Source: CAVQEK01 sp963711495 (lineage in GTDB: Bacteria; Bacteroidota; Bacteroidia; Cytophagales; Cyclobacteriaceae). From it: a stretch of DNA of 64,000 nt. The position numbers were made by a program, and so were the translations under genes. Below the pieces are notes generated by a model. It did not search any database, was not told the DNA's origin, and saw nothing but the letters and a program-made list of their open reading frames with translations. The DNA is taken from NCBI GenBank assembly GCA_963711495.1, contig CAVQEK010000005.1, forward strand, positions 62,001 through 126,000. The letters run 5' to 3'. Shown here piece after piece: positions 18,886-28,261 of the stretch; the stretch's first letter is position 1, and every line of letters begins with the position of its first letter.

Positions 18886-19485
18886 CTATTTCAATTGATA
18901 CGAACCATTGTTTGAATCGCGCAGAATCGCGGCTATCTTTTGGATATTTTTAGTGTCTCGCCAATCCTTCACCGGCGGTTCATTGAAATAAAGTTTTCTG
19001 ATGTAATTGATTGATTCTACCAAATTTTCTGATGTTAGTTCAATTTGCGGTGTGGCCAATAACATTGTTGCAGTTTTAAAGGGCAAGGCCCGAATACGCA
19101 TGGTTTTGGCTGAATAACGCGCAGGATGAATATGAATATAACGTCCATCTCCCTTTCCGATCAGTAATGTCCAACGGGAATCATCCCGGATATCCACCAG
19201 TTTGTAACTTTTTTTTGAGCTTGAAATCCAATGGTTGTATTGTTCGTCCTCAAAATGATTCTGCTTTTGTAATTGAAATCCAATGGATTCACAAATCTCC
19301 AAAGGACCAAGGGTCCCCAAATAAAGATCCATCATGAGATTGCCCAACAGTTTGAGTTCCCCGGCCAATAACTGTCTCAAACTTTCATCCTCCCAACATG
19401 ACCTTATCAGACTTCGTACAAAATTCCGATGGTGCTTAAGGGCATTGAATTGAAAAGGTTCAGGTATCTTTGCCTGAATTTTCAT
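18886..19485 (-). CDS. Conserved protein of unknown function
   Basis: A 199-residue soluble protein with no recognised domain. It is rich in Lys, Arg and His in the first third and contains a YIHIHPARYS segment and a DWRDTKNIQKIAAIL C-terminal helix. No signal peptide or membrane segment is visible. It lies 12 bp downstream of the App1-type phosphatase gene on the same strand, so the two are probably cotranscribed. The codon pattern is like that of its neighbours, and the frame is long and closed by a normal stop, which supports a real gene. No function is proposed. Confidence 0.72.
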   Translation of the reverse strand: MKIQAKIPEPFQFNALKHHRNFVRSLIRSCWEDESLRQLLAGELKLLGNLMMDLYLGTLGPLEICESIGFQLQKQNHFEDEQYNHWISSSKKSYKLVDIRDDSRWTLLIGKGDGRYIHIHPARYSAKTMRIRALPFKTATMLLATPQIELTSENLVESINYIRKLYFNEPPVKDWRDTKNIQKIAAILRDSNNGSYQLK

Positions 19486-19497
19486 AGGCAGGATCGA

Positions 19498-20406
19498 TCA
19501 GTGAAAAAACAAAAATGGAATGTTCAGTGATTTTACGTAATCCTGAAACTCCAGGAATCGATGTTCATCGGCAGCCCTTACCAATTTCCTGATCATTACC
19601 CCTTTGATACGATCAGGGTAACGATGACATACCTGTCTGTAAATTTCCATATCCTTCTGCCCATTGTCACCGATTAGTATATAAGGTTTGCTTGGATAAA
19701 ATCGCATCAGAAAATTGATGCTATTGGCCTTATGATGAAGATTAACCTTGCTCGTAGATACAATGTCACGAAAGCCTTTCTTGAGATTTTGCAGAAAAAA
19801 AACACCCTTGGGCAAGTCGTTGATCTCAAAGAAATCATGCAGAAAATCGTATAAATTCCATTCACTGTTAGACACATAAAAAAAATCTTCAGGATGTAGT
19901 TTTGCATTAAGATCATGAATGTGCTGGTACCAGTGTTTAATGAATGGAATCGTTTTGCGGGTATAGGCATTCTTAAAAAGCATAAGTGAGAGTTTACGCA
20001 TCATTTTGGTGGAATGCGAAACCAACACCGTATCGTCAATATCAGAAATCACACCGGTACCGTCTTCATCTGCCTGGCGATATTCACCGGTAAAATCATC
20101 CCCTTTTCCATTCCAGTATATGTGATAAGGGTACCACCCCGGAGCATTGTGCCTATTTTGAAATTCGCAGGTAAAATGGCCATATCTGTTGGTTTTTACC
20201 GCACATATTTGCCCATCCACTTCTATTTCTACTGAAGTATGTTTCATTGGTCGCAACCTGAAACGACCCACCGTTTGTCTGAAATTATGGTATCGATTAT
20301 GATATGGGCTGTTGTCTCTGAGCCGGTGTTTCTTAAATGCATGCCCGGTTATGATTATTTTCTGGCTGTTGGCGATGCCGCGATAACCTACTAACTTAGC
20401 GCCCAT
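19498..20406 (-). CDS. App1-type phosphatidate phosphatase domain protein (DUF2183)
   Basis: A 302-residue HAD-fold phosphatase. The nucleophile motif DIDDT (122-126) begins the catalytic domain; YVSNSEWNLYD, a conserved Lys in HHKANSI, and IGDNGQKDMEIY follow in the order seen in the App1/DUF2183 family, whose yeast member dephosphorylates phosphatidate. The N-terminal 110 residues look like a beta-rich accessory domain. I prefer the ATG at 20406; the ATG at 20454 would overlap the divergent lipid kinase start in a TCATGA palindrome. The facing lipid kinase suggests opposed control of diacylglycerol and phosphatidate. Confidence 0.82.
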   Translation of the reverse strand: MGAKLVGYRGIANSQKIIITGHAFKKHRLRDNSPYHNRYHNFRQTVGRFRLRPMKHTSVEIEVDGQICAVKTNRYGHFTCEFQNRHNAPGWYPYHIYWNGKGDDFTGEYRQADEDGTGVISDIDDTVLVSHSTKMMRKLSLMLFKNAYTRKTIPFIKHWYQHIHDLNAKLHPEDFFYVSNSEWNLYDFLHDFFEINDLPKGVFFLQNLKKGFRDIVSTSKVNLHHKANSINFLMRFYPSKPYILIGDNGQKDMEIYRQVCHRYPDRIKGVMIRKLVRAADEHRFLEFQDYVKSLNIPFLFFH

Positions 20407-20452
20407 ACATAATATAAATTCGTATTTAAATTTATACTGATTCCTCAAATTC

Positions 20453-21367
20453 ATGAACGAACTCGACTACTTTTTCATTATAAACCCCATAGCCGGCGGT
20501 ACTGATAAAACCGTCTTTTACGATTTCATTCATGAAAAACATTTTGATGAAAAGTTTTCTTATGAAATATACGAAACCACCGGTGAGAATGATGAAGTAA
20601 CCATCAAAAAGATCGTGAAAGGAAGAAAAGTTGAAGTCACTGTAGTGGTCGGTGGTGATGGCACACTGCTCCTGGCAGCAATGATTTTTAAGCATACCGA
20701 TACCAGGCTTGCAGTAATACCATTTGGCTCTGCCAATGGCATGGCTCGTGAATTGGAAATCCCCCGAGATTTCGACCGTGTGTTATCCTTGATCCCCAGT
20801 GAACGAATACGCATTGTATGGGCACTCATTCAACGCGGAAACATCATCAACGTTGATCTGATCCAAATCAATAAATATTATTCGCTGCATTTAAGCGATA
20901 TTGGCCTTAATGCCAAAATCGTCAAACGATTTGAAGCAGAAAAAATCCGTGGTTATTCTGGGTATGCCCGACAATTTTTTAAGGAATTATCACTGAGAAA
21001 AGCGATAGAATACGAACTGTTCACTGGTGGAAAAAGGTATTCAGGCAAAGCCTATATGATTGTGATTGCCAATGCAAAAATGTACGGTACCGGAGCGGTC
21101 ATTAATCCTATTGGCAGCCTGAATGATGGCCGATTTGAGATATGTATTGTCAAGGACATAACCTTTTCAAGTTTGTTAAAATCGGCATGGTCGATATTTA
21201 AAAAGAATGTGCAATACCAGGAAAGAGACCTTGAGATAATTTCTACCGATAAGGCCAGGATCAAGTTAAATGAATCTCAAACCCTGCAAGTAGATGGAGA
21301 AGTCGTAGACGACGTGGATTCATTGAATGTTAAAATTATTCCGGGTTGCCTCAAAATCATCGTCTAA
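20453..21367 (+). CDS. Lipid kinase, diacylglycerol kinase catalytic domain (YegS/DgkB-like)
   Basis: A 304-residue soluble kinase of the DAGK_cat fold. The NPIAGG motif (11-16) and GGDGT (67-71) bind ATP, and IPFGSANGMARELEIP corresponds to the conserved substrate-loop block. The likely reaction is phosphorylation of diacylglycerol or a related lipid at the inner membrane. A sphingosine-type substrate is possible, because Bacteroidota make sphingolipids; the sequence does not decide. The start is 46 bp from the divergent phosphatase start. The stop codon overlaps the convergent DUF2490 gene by four bases. Confidence 0.88.
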   Translation: MNELDYFFIINPIAGGTDKTVFYDFIHEKHFDEKFSYEIYETTGENDEVTIKKIVKGRKVEVTVVVGGDGTLLLAAMIFKHTDTRLAVIPFGSANGMARELEIPRDFDRVLSLIPSERIRIVWALIQRGNIINVDLIQINKYYSLHLSDIGLNAKIVKRFEAEKIRGYSGYARQFFKELSLRKAIEYELFTGGKRYSGKAYMIVIANAKMYGTGAVINPIGSLNDGRFEICIVKDITFSSLLKSAWSIFKKNVQYQERDLEIISTDKARIKLNESQTLQVDGEVVDDVDSLNVKIIPGCLKIIV

Positions 21368-22101
21368 AAATTGAAATAGTGATAGTACTTAAATTGTAAG
21401 ATCACACTATTAATAGCATATTTGTTGCTGATCGGATTAAAATCGTCAATGTTGATCAAAACTGCCTCCACCCGTGATTTTTTATTAAACCTGAAACCCG
21501 ATCCGACATCGAACCGATGATAATCTGTTGGCCGGTTAATAAATTGGCTGTTCAGGGAATTGGCAAAATATTCATAGCCGAATACAAGATACAAAGTGTG
21601 ATCTGTTATCGCCGATTTATTGATTGGAAAAGTGGCACTTAACTTATATCTGAATCGCACCCCTGAGGACCAGGATTTCTGATACTGGAGTCGTTCAAAA
21701 CGTTCTTCAAATCTGACATAATGACTAAATTCCAATCGCCAGAATGATGGCCAGCGCAATCTAATGCCCTGCCAGGGTCTTATTTCCTCATGGTTAGGGG
21801 TATACTTATTCAACTCATAAAGTAGTGATAAACCTGTATGAAAGCTAAGTATACTGGAAAGACTATAATTGAATTGTGGTCTGACAAAAAGCTGCTTGGA
21901 GTATGGTTTCTTGAGCGACTGCTGATAAGCGAAATCCTGATTCAGGATGATTTTGTTATTGATCTTAAAATAATTATAGCTAAAAAACCAGATTTGATGT
22001 TCAACCTTTGGCTCAACCTGTCCATATCCGGGCTTGATCATACACCAAATGAACAAACTTGCGATTCCGATTCGGCGAAAAAATGATCTGGTAATGTTCA
22101 A
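21364..22101 (-). CDS. DUF2490 outer-membrane protein
   Basis: A 245-residue exported protein with a signal peptide ending near the GYGQ motif (about residue 28). The body alternates polar and aromatic residues, with many Trp, Tyr and Phe, ends in Phe, and contains FRYKLS and YLVFGYEYF segments. This pattern matches DUF2490, a small beta-barrel family of unknown function in Bacteroidota. It appears monocistronic and is convergent with the lipid kinase gene with a 4-bp overlap. Confidence 0.83.
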   Translation of the reverse strand: MNITRSFFRRIGIASLFIWCMIKPGYGQVEPKVEHQIWFFSYNYFKINNKIILNQDFAYQQSLKKPYSKQLFVRPQFNYSLSSILSFHTGLSLLYELNKYTPNHEEIRPWQGIRLRWPSFWRLEFSHYVRFEERFERLQYQKSWSSGVRFRYKLSATFPINKSAITDHTLYLVFGYEYFANSLNSQFINRPTDYHRFDVGSGFRFNKKSRVEAVLINIDDFNPISNKYAINSVILQFKYYHYFNF

Positions 22102-22365
22102 CCTCTTATCAAATAATGTTTCAGAAATTTATAAGCGATTTTTAAAAAATATAGTCTAACATCTTTCTGCTCATACCCTATTGCCATCATTGTTACATCA
22201 AAAAAGACCTCTATGAATTGAGGGATAAAAATAAATATAAATTGGAATATTAAGAAAATGTTAAAAAATCTTATTATTTCCAGATTAAAGACTGTAATAC
22301 AATTCCACAGATTAAAGCTGTTGACCATCAATGGTTTAACAATGAATTGTTCCCCTTTCGTTTGA

Positions 22366-22763
22366 AATAATGGTTGCCATATCGTTGCCATTTCGGCACA
22401 CCATTGCGGAACGGATGCTTATGACTTCGATAACACACGTGTAAATCGGCTTTTTTCTTCGGTTGGGAAAAGGAAGGGTTATCCGAAGAGATCATAAGAC
22501 AAGCAGATGAATTTATCAAAATACCGAGGTTTGGATCTACCGAAGGCTACAACGTTTCTACGGCAGCAACGAAAGTTTTGAAGGTGCCCACCACCTGATT
22601 GCACGATCGCGAGGACATTCCCAGGCAAATAACCAATGAGGAAATGATGGAGAAAAAAATAGAATGGTGCCTGAAAACCATTCCTCATGGCCATCAAATC
22701 CTTCAAAACTTCCCTAAAAAGAAAGACTTGGCATCTTTAAAAATGCAGTTCAATAGACAATAG
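22366..22763 (+). pseudogene. Remnant of a TrmH/SpoU-type tRNA 2'-O-methyltransferase gene (3' half)
   Basis: Two plus-strand frames carry the C-terminal half of a SpoU-family methyltransferase. Frame one (about 22366-22440) reads like the block before motif 2 (NGCHIVAISAHH, then GTDAYDFDNT). Frame two (22446-22763) has SAFFFGWEKEGLSEEI (motif 2) and FIKIPRFGSTEGYNVSTAA (motif 3), then an in-frame TGA at 22596, then NEEMMEKKIEW and a closing TIPHGHQIL. A shift near 22440, the internal stop and the absence of an N-terminal half show decay. Bacteroidota TrmH, as I recall it, has these blocks in this order. An intact copy may exist elsewhere. Confidence 0.72.
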
Positions 22764-22787
22764 ACAATAGACAATAGTCTATAGACA
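22753..22787 (+). repeat. Heptanucleotide tandem repeat, five units
   Basis: Three perfect ATAGACA units (22753-22773) are followed by one variant, ATAGTCT (22774-22780), and a final ATAGACA (22781-22787). The array sits on the stop codon of the TrmH remnant and 30 bp from the 3' end of the convergent SRAP gene. Confidence 0.85.
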
Positions 22788-22817
22788 AAGGATAGTACAC
22801 ACTGGAAATCCCGACTT

Positions 22818-23561
22818 CTAGCGCTTTCTGAAGTTACCCATTCCTTCCAATTTCAATTGATATCGGGTAATGTATTCGCATTCCGGAAAGCATCGCTGAC
22901 CCGCAGGAACTATCACCAGACGATCATTGAGATAGGGATCGTTGATCGCAAAGGAAACGGGGTAAAGGTTGATCCTATCTGTATCATGAGTATGAAGAAT
23001 AGACATTATTTCATTCAAGTGTCGTCGTTGATCCAGATATTTTGCCCTATTACCAGGAGAAACAATAGCCGGCATAGTCTTTTGATATTTACTTATTCTT
23101 TTGCATGCGGGAATAGTAATGATGCTAAAAGAACGAGTACCCACTGTCTTGCCGGGTGATATCCATTCATCCCACAAACCAGCAAAAGATAAAATCCGAT
23201 GGCCCTCAAGATACACTACATGAGGAACTTTCGGTGTATTTATTGATCTGATCCAGACAAAATAACAGTTGGCCATTACCAGACATCGCCTTTGCCTTAT
23301 CGGCAGGCGATAAAGCGGATTTTTCACTATTTCTCCAGAAAAAGCATTGATATTCAACTGGCTTGTGTGCAATCCTTTTGACCAATGAGGAATAAGACCC
23401 CAACGCATGGCCTGTAAGAGTCGGGGATTTTCAGAAGTGATCACGGGTAAATCGAGTCCCGGGTGCGCATTGTACCAGGGCACAAAAGTGTAGGAGAATT
23501 CCCCTCTAAATTCCTTTTCAAAAGCATCTGGCCTGGAGGCCACTACATACCGCATGCACAT
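22818..23561 (-). CDS. Divergent SRAP-domain protein lacking most active-site residues
   Basis: A 247-residue protein of the SOS-response-associated peptidase family (HMCES/YedK), whose members shield abasic sites by a covalent link through Cys2. The ATG at 23561 puts Cys at position 2, as the mechanism requires; an upstream TTG at 23567 would not. Family blocks WGLIPHW (54-60), INAFSGE, RRCLVMANCYF and FAGLWDEW are present. Compared position by position with the canonical paralog at 32161, Asn31 and Asn72 are kept, but Arg74 is Phe, Glu102 is Val and His160 is Gln. It could bind DNA without turning over, or do something else. It is transcribed alone. Confidence 0.85.
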   Translation of the reverse strand: MCMRYVVASRPDAFEKEFRGEFSYTFVPWYNAHPGLDLPVITSENPRLLQAMRWGLIPHWSKGLHTSQLNINAFSGEIVKNPLYRLPIRQRRCLVMANCYFVWIRSINTPKVPHVVYLEGHRILSFAGLWDEWISPGKTVGTRSFSIITIPACKRISKYQKTMPAIVSPGNRAKYLDQRRHLNEIMSILHTHDTDRINLYPVSFAINDPYLNDRLVIVPAGQRCFPECEYITRYQLKLEGMGNFRKR

Positions 23562-23640
23562 ATACAAAATATTTAGCCGATTTACAAATTTAGTAAACTG
23601 ACTAAATATTTTAGTTAAAAACCAATATTTTTAGTAATTC

Positions 23641-25560
23641 TTATTGCGTGCAGGTAATTCCTGTCCAATTGTCTGTACGGAATGGAGATGCGGGTAAACC
23701 TTCTTTATTATACAGGTTACACACCGGATTACTGGCCCAGGCATAGCGTACTGCGACAGGATTTTTAACTTGATCACTGGAAACAAACACCTTACCTCCC
23801 ACAATCTGTGCATTGGCCTGGTAAAATTTATGATCTTCACCGGCAATCGTGAAGCCTTTGAGCGGACCGCCTTTCGCCACCATTCCCTTGCCAATATTAT
23901 CAAAGGTTAATTCCATTTCATTTCCTTTGATCTCCATAGATTCATAGGTCGGACCGGAATAAACAATATCTTGTCCATAGGCAACTTTTTTGGCTGCTAA
24001 TGCCAGTCTTGTCCCAACATCTTGTTTGTCTTTAGGATGAATATTCAGCGCTTCGCCAATATCAATGATCACGGCCATACCCGTATTGGGCAATGTCAGG
24101 GTATGCCGTTGGGCATCGCGCAATTCCGCCCAGGCATCTTCGGTCGGCTGCTCATTCACGTCCATATAATTGGCCAATTGTACGAAAAGGAATGGAAAAT
24201 AATCTTCTCCCCACCGTATCCGCCAGTCCTCGATCATTTTAGGAAACAGGGTACGATATTGGCATGCCCTGCCGGCATTCGACTCGCCCTGGTACCAAAT
24301 AACTCCCTTAATAGCAAAAGGAATGACAGGTGCCACCATCCCGTTGTACAAAGATGCCGGCCAGTTCTGATAACCAATCACTTCAGGAAATGGTGGTTCT
24401 ATGCCGGTTTTATACCGCCAGGTCCCAGAAAGATCATCGATAATTGCGCCATTCATGGCAGTAACCTTCATGCGCTCTGCCGGCCCATCGAAATTGGGAT
24501 GACCCCAGCGGTGTAACAAACGTACCGCAATGATATTTTCACCACTTTTAACCAGATCCGCGGGAACATCGAATGTTGTAAACTTTGGACTATATTGCGT
24601 GCCCAGTTCCTTGCCATTAAAGTAAACCGTTGCCATATTTTCCAATCTTCCCAGATCAATTTTGATGGCTTGCTTTTTATATTCTTTGGGAACATTTACA
24701 ATTTTTCTGAGCCACACAATGCCATCAAACGATTTGTCCCAATTCGGTACCTGGATCAAATCCCAGTCTGCATCTTTGAAATTGATATCCGGCACGCCAA
24801 TCTTTACCCCTTCCTTGGAATTATTGATAATATCCTGTTTACGGGTATTGCGCTCGCTGTTGGCCTGGAGATCAGATTCCCAATCTGGATTTTTCTGCTT
24901 AATCTCAGCGATCCACTGTTTGAATTCAGGCATGGAAGTGAGCATGGCTTCACTGGTCCAGGCTTCTGCCGGAGTGCCTCCCCAGTCACAATCAATCAGC
25001 CCGATCGGCACATGCTGATCCTGGTATATATCCCTTCCGAAGAAATAGGCCACGGCAGAAAAATCTCCGGCAGTCTGAGGAGAACATTCCTCCCAATTAC
25101 CACCTTCAATATCGGTTTTCGGTTGCTGTGCCACGGCATTCGGCACATCGAACAACCTGATTTGCGGATAGCTGGCCGCTGCAATTTCCTGATCTGCGTT
25201 ATTGGCACCTTTAAGCTTAAATTCCATATTCGATTGGCCTGATGCAAACCAAACATCACCTATCAGCACATTACTGAATACAATCTCATTATTCCCCTTA
25301 ACATGCATCTCATAAGGTCCACCAGCTTTCATCGCAGGCAACATCAATTTCCATTTGCCATTATCACTTGCTTGAATTGTTGCTGTCACCCCGTTGATGT
25401 TTACCGCAATGTTTTCGTTAGGGCTGGCATTTCCCCAGACTGGAATGTTCATATCCCGCTGTAAAACCATATTATTCCCAAATATGAGGGGCAAGGTTAC
25501 ATTTGCATATGCAAACTGACCAACAAGCAGCAATAGCAAACAATTCCTTATATTTTTCAT
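23641..25560 (-). CDS. Exported sialate O-acetylesterase family protein
   Basis: A 639-residue exported esterase of the SASA/DUF303 group (SGNH-hydrolase fold), which removes acetyl groups from sialic acids or plant polysaccharides. A signal peptide covers residues 1-20 or so. The nucleophile lies in FASGQSNME (Ser110), the WYQGESNAG block follows in the second half, and an IHPKDKQDVG segment carries the probable catalytic His. A central beta-sandwich (about 255-375) interrupts the catalytic domain, as is usual for this family. I chose the ATG at 25560, directly before the hydrophobic leader. It is not in a recognisable polysaccharide locus. Confidence 0.9.
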   Translation of the reverse strand: MKNIRNCLLLLLVGQFAYANVTLPLIFGNNMVLQRDMNIPVWGNASPNENIAVNINGVTATIQASDNGKWKLMLPAMKAGGPYEMHVKGNNEIVFSNVLIGDVWFASGQSNMEFKLKGANNADQEIAAASYPQIRLFDVPNAVAQQPKTDIEGGNWEECSPQTAGDFSAVAYFFGRDIYQDQHVPIGLIDCDWGGTPAEAWTSEAMLTSMPEFKQWIAEIKQKNPDWESDLQANSERNTRKQDIINNSKEGVKIGVPDINFKDADWDLIQVPNWDKSFDGIVWLRKIVNVPKEYKKQAIKIDLGRLENMATVYFNGKELGTQYSPKFTTFDVPADLVKSGENIIAVRLLHRWGHPNFDGPAERMKVTAMNGAIIDDLSGTWRYKTGIEPPFPEVIGYQNWPASLYNGMVAPVIPFAIKGVIWYQGESNAGRACQYRTLFPKMIEDWRIRWGEDYFPFLFVQLANYMDVNEQPTEDAWAELRDAQRHTLTLPNTGMAVIIDIGEALNIHPKDKQDVGTRLALAAKKVAYGQDIVYSGPTYESMEIKGNEMELTFDNIGKGMVAKGGPLKGFTIAGEDHKFYQANAQIVGGKVFVSSDQVKNPVAVRYAWASNPVCNLYNKEGLPASPFRTDNWTGITCTQ

Positions 25561-25657
25561 AATTGTTGAAGTTTTTTTATAAAACAAAAAAGCTTGATGA
25601 TGTTCTTGAATAGTTCAAATTCGTACGTATTATTGAATTTTAAAAACTTTCTTCCAA

Positions 25658-28261
25658 TTAATAATACACAACTTCGCAATCTGGACGGGCTTTTTTAAAT
25701 TCTTCCACTTCTTTGTCAGACAATCTGGTGTTAAAGCATTTCAACACCTTGATGTTTGGCATATCCATCAATGAACGCACCCTTTTTATCCGGGTATTAG
25801 AGCATTCAAGTGTGTGCAGTTTTGAATGGCCTGATAATGGCTCCAAATCCTTGACTTCCGTTCCATTGATCTTCACTTCTTCAAGATTATTGAGATTAGC
25901 CAGTGCATCGAGGTCAGAAACCTGGGTGTTGTCTATATCCAGAATCTTTAATGTTTTCATGTCTTTTAAAGGCTCAATGCTTTCAATCGGATTTCTCGGG
26001 CAATGCAATTCCTCTAGTTTGGTTAGTGTAGCCAAAGGTGCAATCGACTTGATCTGACTATCTGTAAATGTGAGTTCCTTCAATCGCACAAAAACAGGTA
26101 TTGGATCCAGATTATTCAAATTCACACTTTTGGCGGAGATCTTTTCCCTTCCTGCCAACTGGTGAAGTTGTTCGATTGTCGGCCTGCTTGAAAGTTGATA
26201 GGTTTCGCGAAAGATATTTTGCCATACATCATCCATTGTACCCCACCACGGGCGAAGTTTTTCAGATCGGTAAACAACGATACTGCTATCGCTGTTGTAG
26301 GTAAGGTTTGCCACGACAGAATCGCTCACCATCGTATTTTCAAAATAGGCGATCTTAAACCCGGAGATCTTATTCAATACGCTGACATCGGCAATTTTGG
26401 TGTTGTTAAAAAAAATTGAATCAAGTTGAAGACAGTGCTGCAATGGAGAAAGATGCGTGACAGTACTGCCCGTTCCTTTTATGATCTTCAACTGTTCATG
26501 TTTGGCCAAAGGCGCAAGATCGACAATATCATCCCCTGAAAAATCAATGTATTCCAGGGCATTTTGCTCAGCCAGCGGTGAAAGATCACGAACTGATGTG
26601 CCGGAAATATCCAGCCATTTCAAATCGATGAGTACTTTCAAAGGCTCAAGTGAGTTAAAATCTTTTTTCCCGCTTATATCTATATGTTGTATTTTAAGGA
26701 TATCGTGAAGCTGTTCCCTGTCCGGCACACCATCCAGATGAATCAGCGGTGCGATCAATTTCTTCCAATTATCTGACAAGTCATTCCAATAGGTTTCCAG
26801 TTGTTCCGACGAAAAAACCACTTCACAATCAGGTCTTTTTTTGTAAAATTTCGCATATTCTTCCCGGGTCACCTTGGTATTATCACAAAAAACCTTTCTC
26901 AGGCTTTTTAATCCTTCCAAAGGACCAAGTTCAGACACAGGGGTGCCATAAAAGCTCACATATTCCAAATTTTCCAATTTGGACACCGGAGAAAGTTCTG
27001 ATACTGACGTTTGGTTAAATTCGAGATGTTTAAGTTTTATCAATGACTCAATCGGATGCAGATCCGAAACTGCGGTATTGGAGCAATTGAGTTGTTCCAG
27101 GTTTTTAAGTATACTGATAGAATCAAGTGATAAAATATTGGTATTTGAACAATCCAACTCACGAAGCTTTGAAAGGGACGTCATTCCCGGAATGCTATCA
27201 ATGACCGTATGGGCAAGTTGAAGTTTCAGGAGGTTATTGAAATTTTCCAATACGGTAATACTCGTGACCGGCGTATTACTGATATTTAACTCCAGTAAAG
27301 ATCGTGAATAACGCAAAGGGCTAAGATCTTGTACTTTCGTAAAAGAGCAGTCCAAAGATTCAAGGGTGGTCAGGTTTCTGATGGGGAAAAGATCGTCAAT
27401 GGCGGTATTGGATAAATTCAAACGCTTCAGATCCGTAAATTCATCCAGTGGGTCCAGATTGGTAATGGTCGTGCTTCCTGCAATATCTACCCCTACTCTA
27501 TTGGTTACAGCTTTTACAAATGGCAAGATTTTAACCGTATCATAGTGATAATTGATGCCATTTACCTCGAAAGTAGAATCCGTAAAAGATTGCACTTCAC
27601 TCAGTCGCAGGCCTTCCATAATAATCTGATCACTGCCCAAATACAATTTCCATTCGGGTGACAGCCCTGCCCACCAGGCCTTCAATTCTTCATCACGGCT
27701 GAGTTTAGTGGTATAGATGCTGGCAATCCGGAGATCCTGAGCCTGATCATTTACATTGATCTCGATATATCGTTCCTTAATATTATCTACACTGTCCCCT
27801 TCTACGGTAGTCCCCTTCAATTCGCGGTTGAGCTTAACCGTAAAATAGACCTGCCCTTTTTCATTGATGCCCTGGCTGATTTTATCAATGTTTAATTTGA
27901 ATTTTACTTGTTTAAAGAAAAAATCTACATCCTTCAAATATGCCTGTACATCCTTGTTGGTTACTACTTCCCGATTTTCATCAAGGTCATCTTCTATTTG
28001 CACCTTCTCGTCTCTGAAAAGTTTTTTATAGCTTTCATTGACGATCACATCCTTTTCTTTGGCAGAAAGTTCATTGCCGCCAAGAGCATTGAGGGTATAT
28101 TCGAGAAAAGAAACCAGTTGTTTCACTTCAGGTTCGTATTCCTTTTTCTCTTCAGCGGCCGGGGTAGATTTTTTCTGCGCCAATAAGGGGAGGCAGACAG
28201 CAGACAGAAACATTAATAACGAAATCAAAAAGGCAAAATGATGTCGAGCATTAGTTTTCAT
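25658..28261 (-). CDS. Exported leucine-rich-repeat protein with NTF2-like N-terminus
   Basis: An 867-residue secreted or periplasmic protein. A signal peptide (about 1-28, ending in LLAQ) is followed by an N-terminal alpha/beta region (about 45-185) that resembles the smaller NTF2-like proteins of the same operon. Then come three modules, each opening with a Trp-rich cap (WWAGLSPEW near 193, YWNDLSDNW near 487, WWGTMDDVW near 669) and continuing as SDS22/internalin-type repeats of 21-22 residues (LxxLxxLxLSNTxIxDLxPL). The first and third end in an RPDCEVVxx motif. LRR ribbons of this type bind proteins. It is the last gene of a four-gene operon and overlaps the preceding gene by 11 bp. Function unknown. 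Confidence 0.85.
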   Translation of the reverse strand: MKTNARHHFAFLISLLMFLSAVCLPLLAQKKSTPAAEEKKEYEPEVKQLVSFLEYTLNALGGNELSAKEKDVIVNESYKKLFRDEKVQIEDDLDENREVVTNKDVQAYLKDVDFFFKQVKFKLNIDKISQGINEKGQVYFTVKLNRELKGTTVEGDSVDNIKERYIEINVNDQAQDLRIASIYTTKLSRDEELKAWWAGLSPEWKLYLGSDQIIMEGLRLSEVQSFTDSTFEVNGINYHYDTVKILPFVKAVTNRVGVDIAGSTTITNLDPLDEFTDLKRLNLSNTAIDDLFPIRNLTTLESLDCSFTKVQDLSPLRYSRSLLELNISNTPVTSITVLENFNNLLKLQLAHTVIDSIPGMTSLSKLRELDCSNTNILSLDSISILKNLEQLNCSNTAVSDLHPIESLIKLKHLEFNQTSVSELSPVSKLENLEYVSFYGTPVSELGPLEGLKSLRKVFCDNTKVTREEYAKFYKKRPDCEVVFSSEQLETYWNDLSDNWKKLIAPLIHLDGVPDREQLHDILKIQHIDISGKKDFNSLEPLKVLIDLKWLDISGTSVRDLSPLAEQNALEYIDFSGDDIVDLAPLAKHEQLKIIKGTGSTVTHLSPLQHCLQLDSIFFNNTKIADVSVLNKISGFKIAYFENTMVSDSVVANLTYNSDSSIVVYRSEKLRPWWGTMDDVWQNIFRETYQLSSRPTIEQLHQLAGREKISAKSVNLNNLDPIPVFVRLKELTFTDSQIKSIAPLATLTKLEELHCPRNPIESIEPLKDMKTLKILDIDNTQVSDLDALANLNNLEEVKINGTEVKDLEPLSGHSKLHTLECSNTRIKRVRSLMDMPNIKVLKCFNTRLSDKEVEEFKKARPDCEVVYY

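Noticed and set aside
18562..18915. Plus-strand open frame of 117 codons
   Set aside because: No family resemblance, composition dominated by Lys and Ile, and its end runs into the well-supported minus-strand gene at 18886.
22098..22706. Minus-strand open frames across the TrmH remnant
   Set aside because: They read the opposite strand of the recognisable SpoU motifs and show no protein-like pattern.
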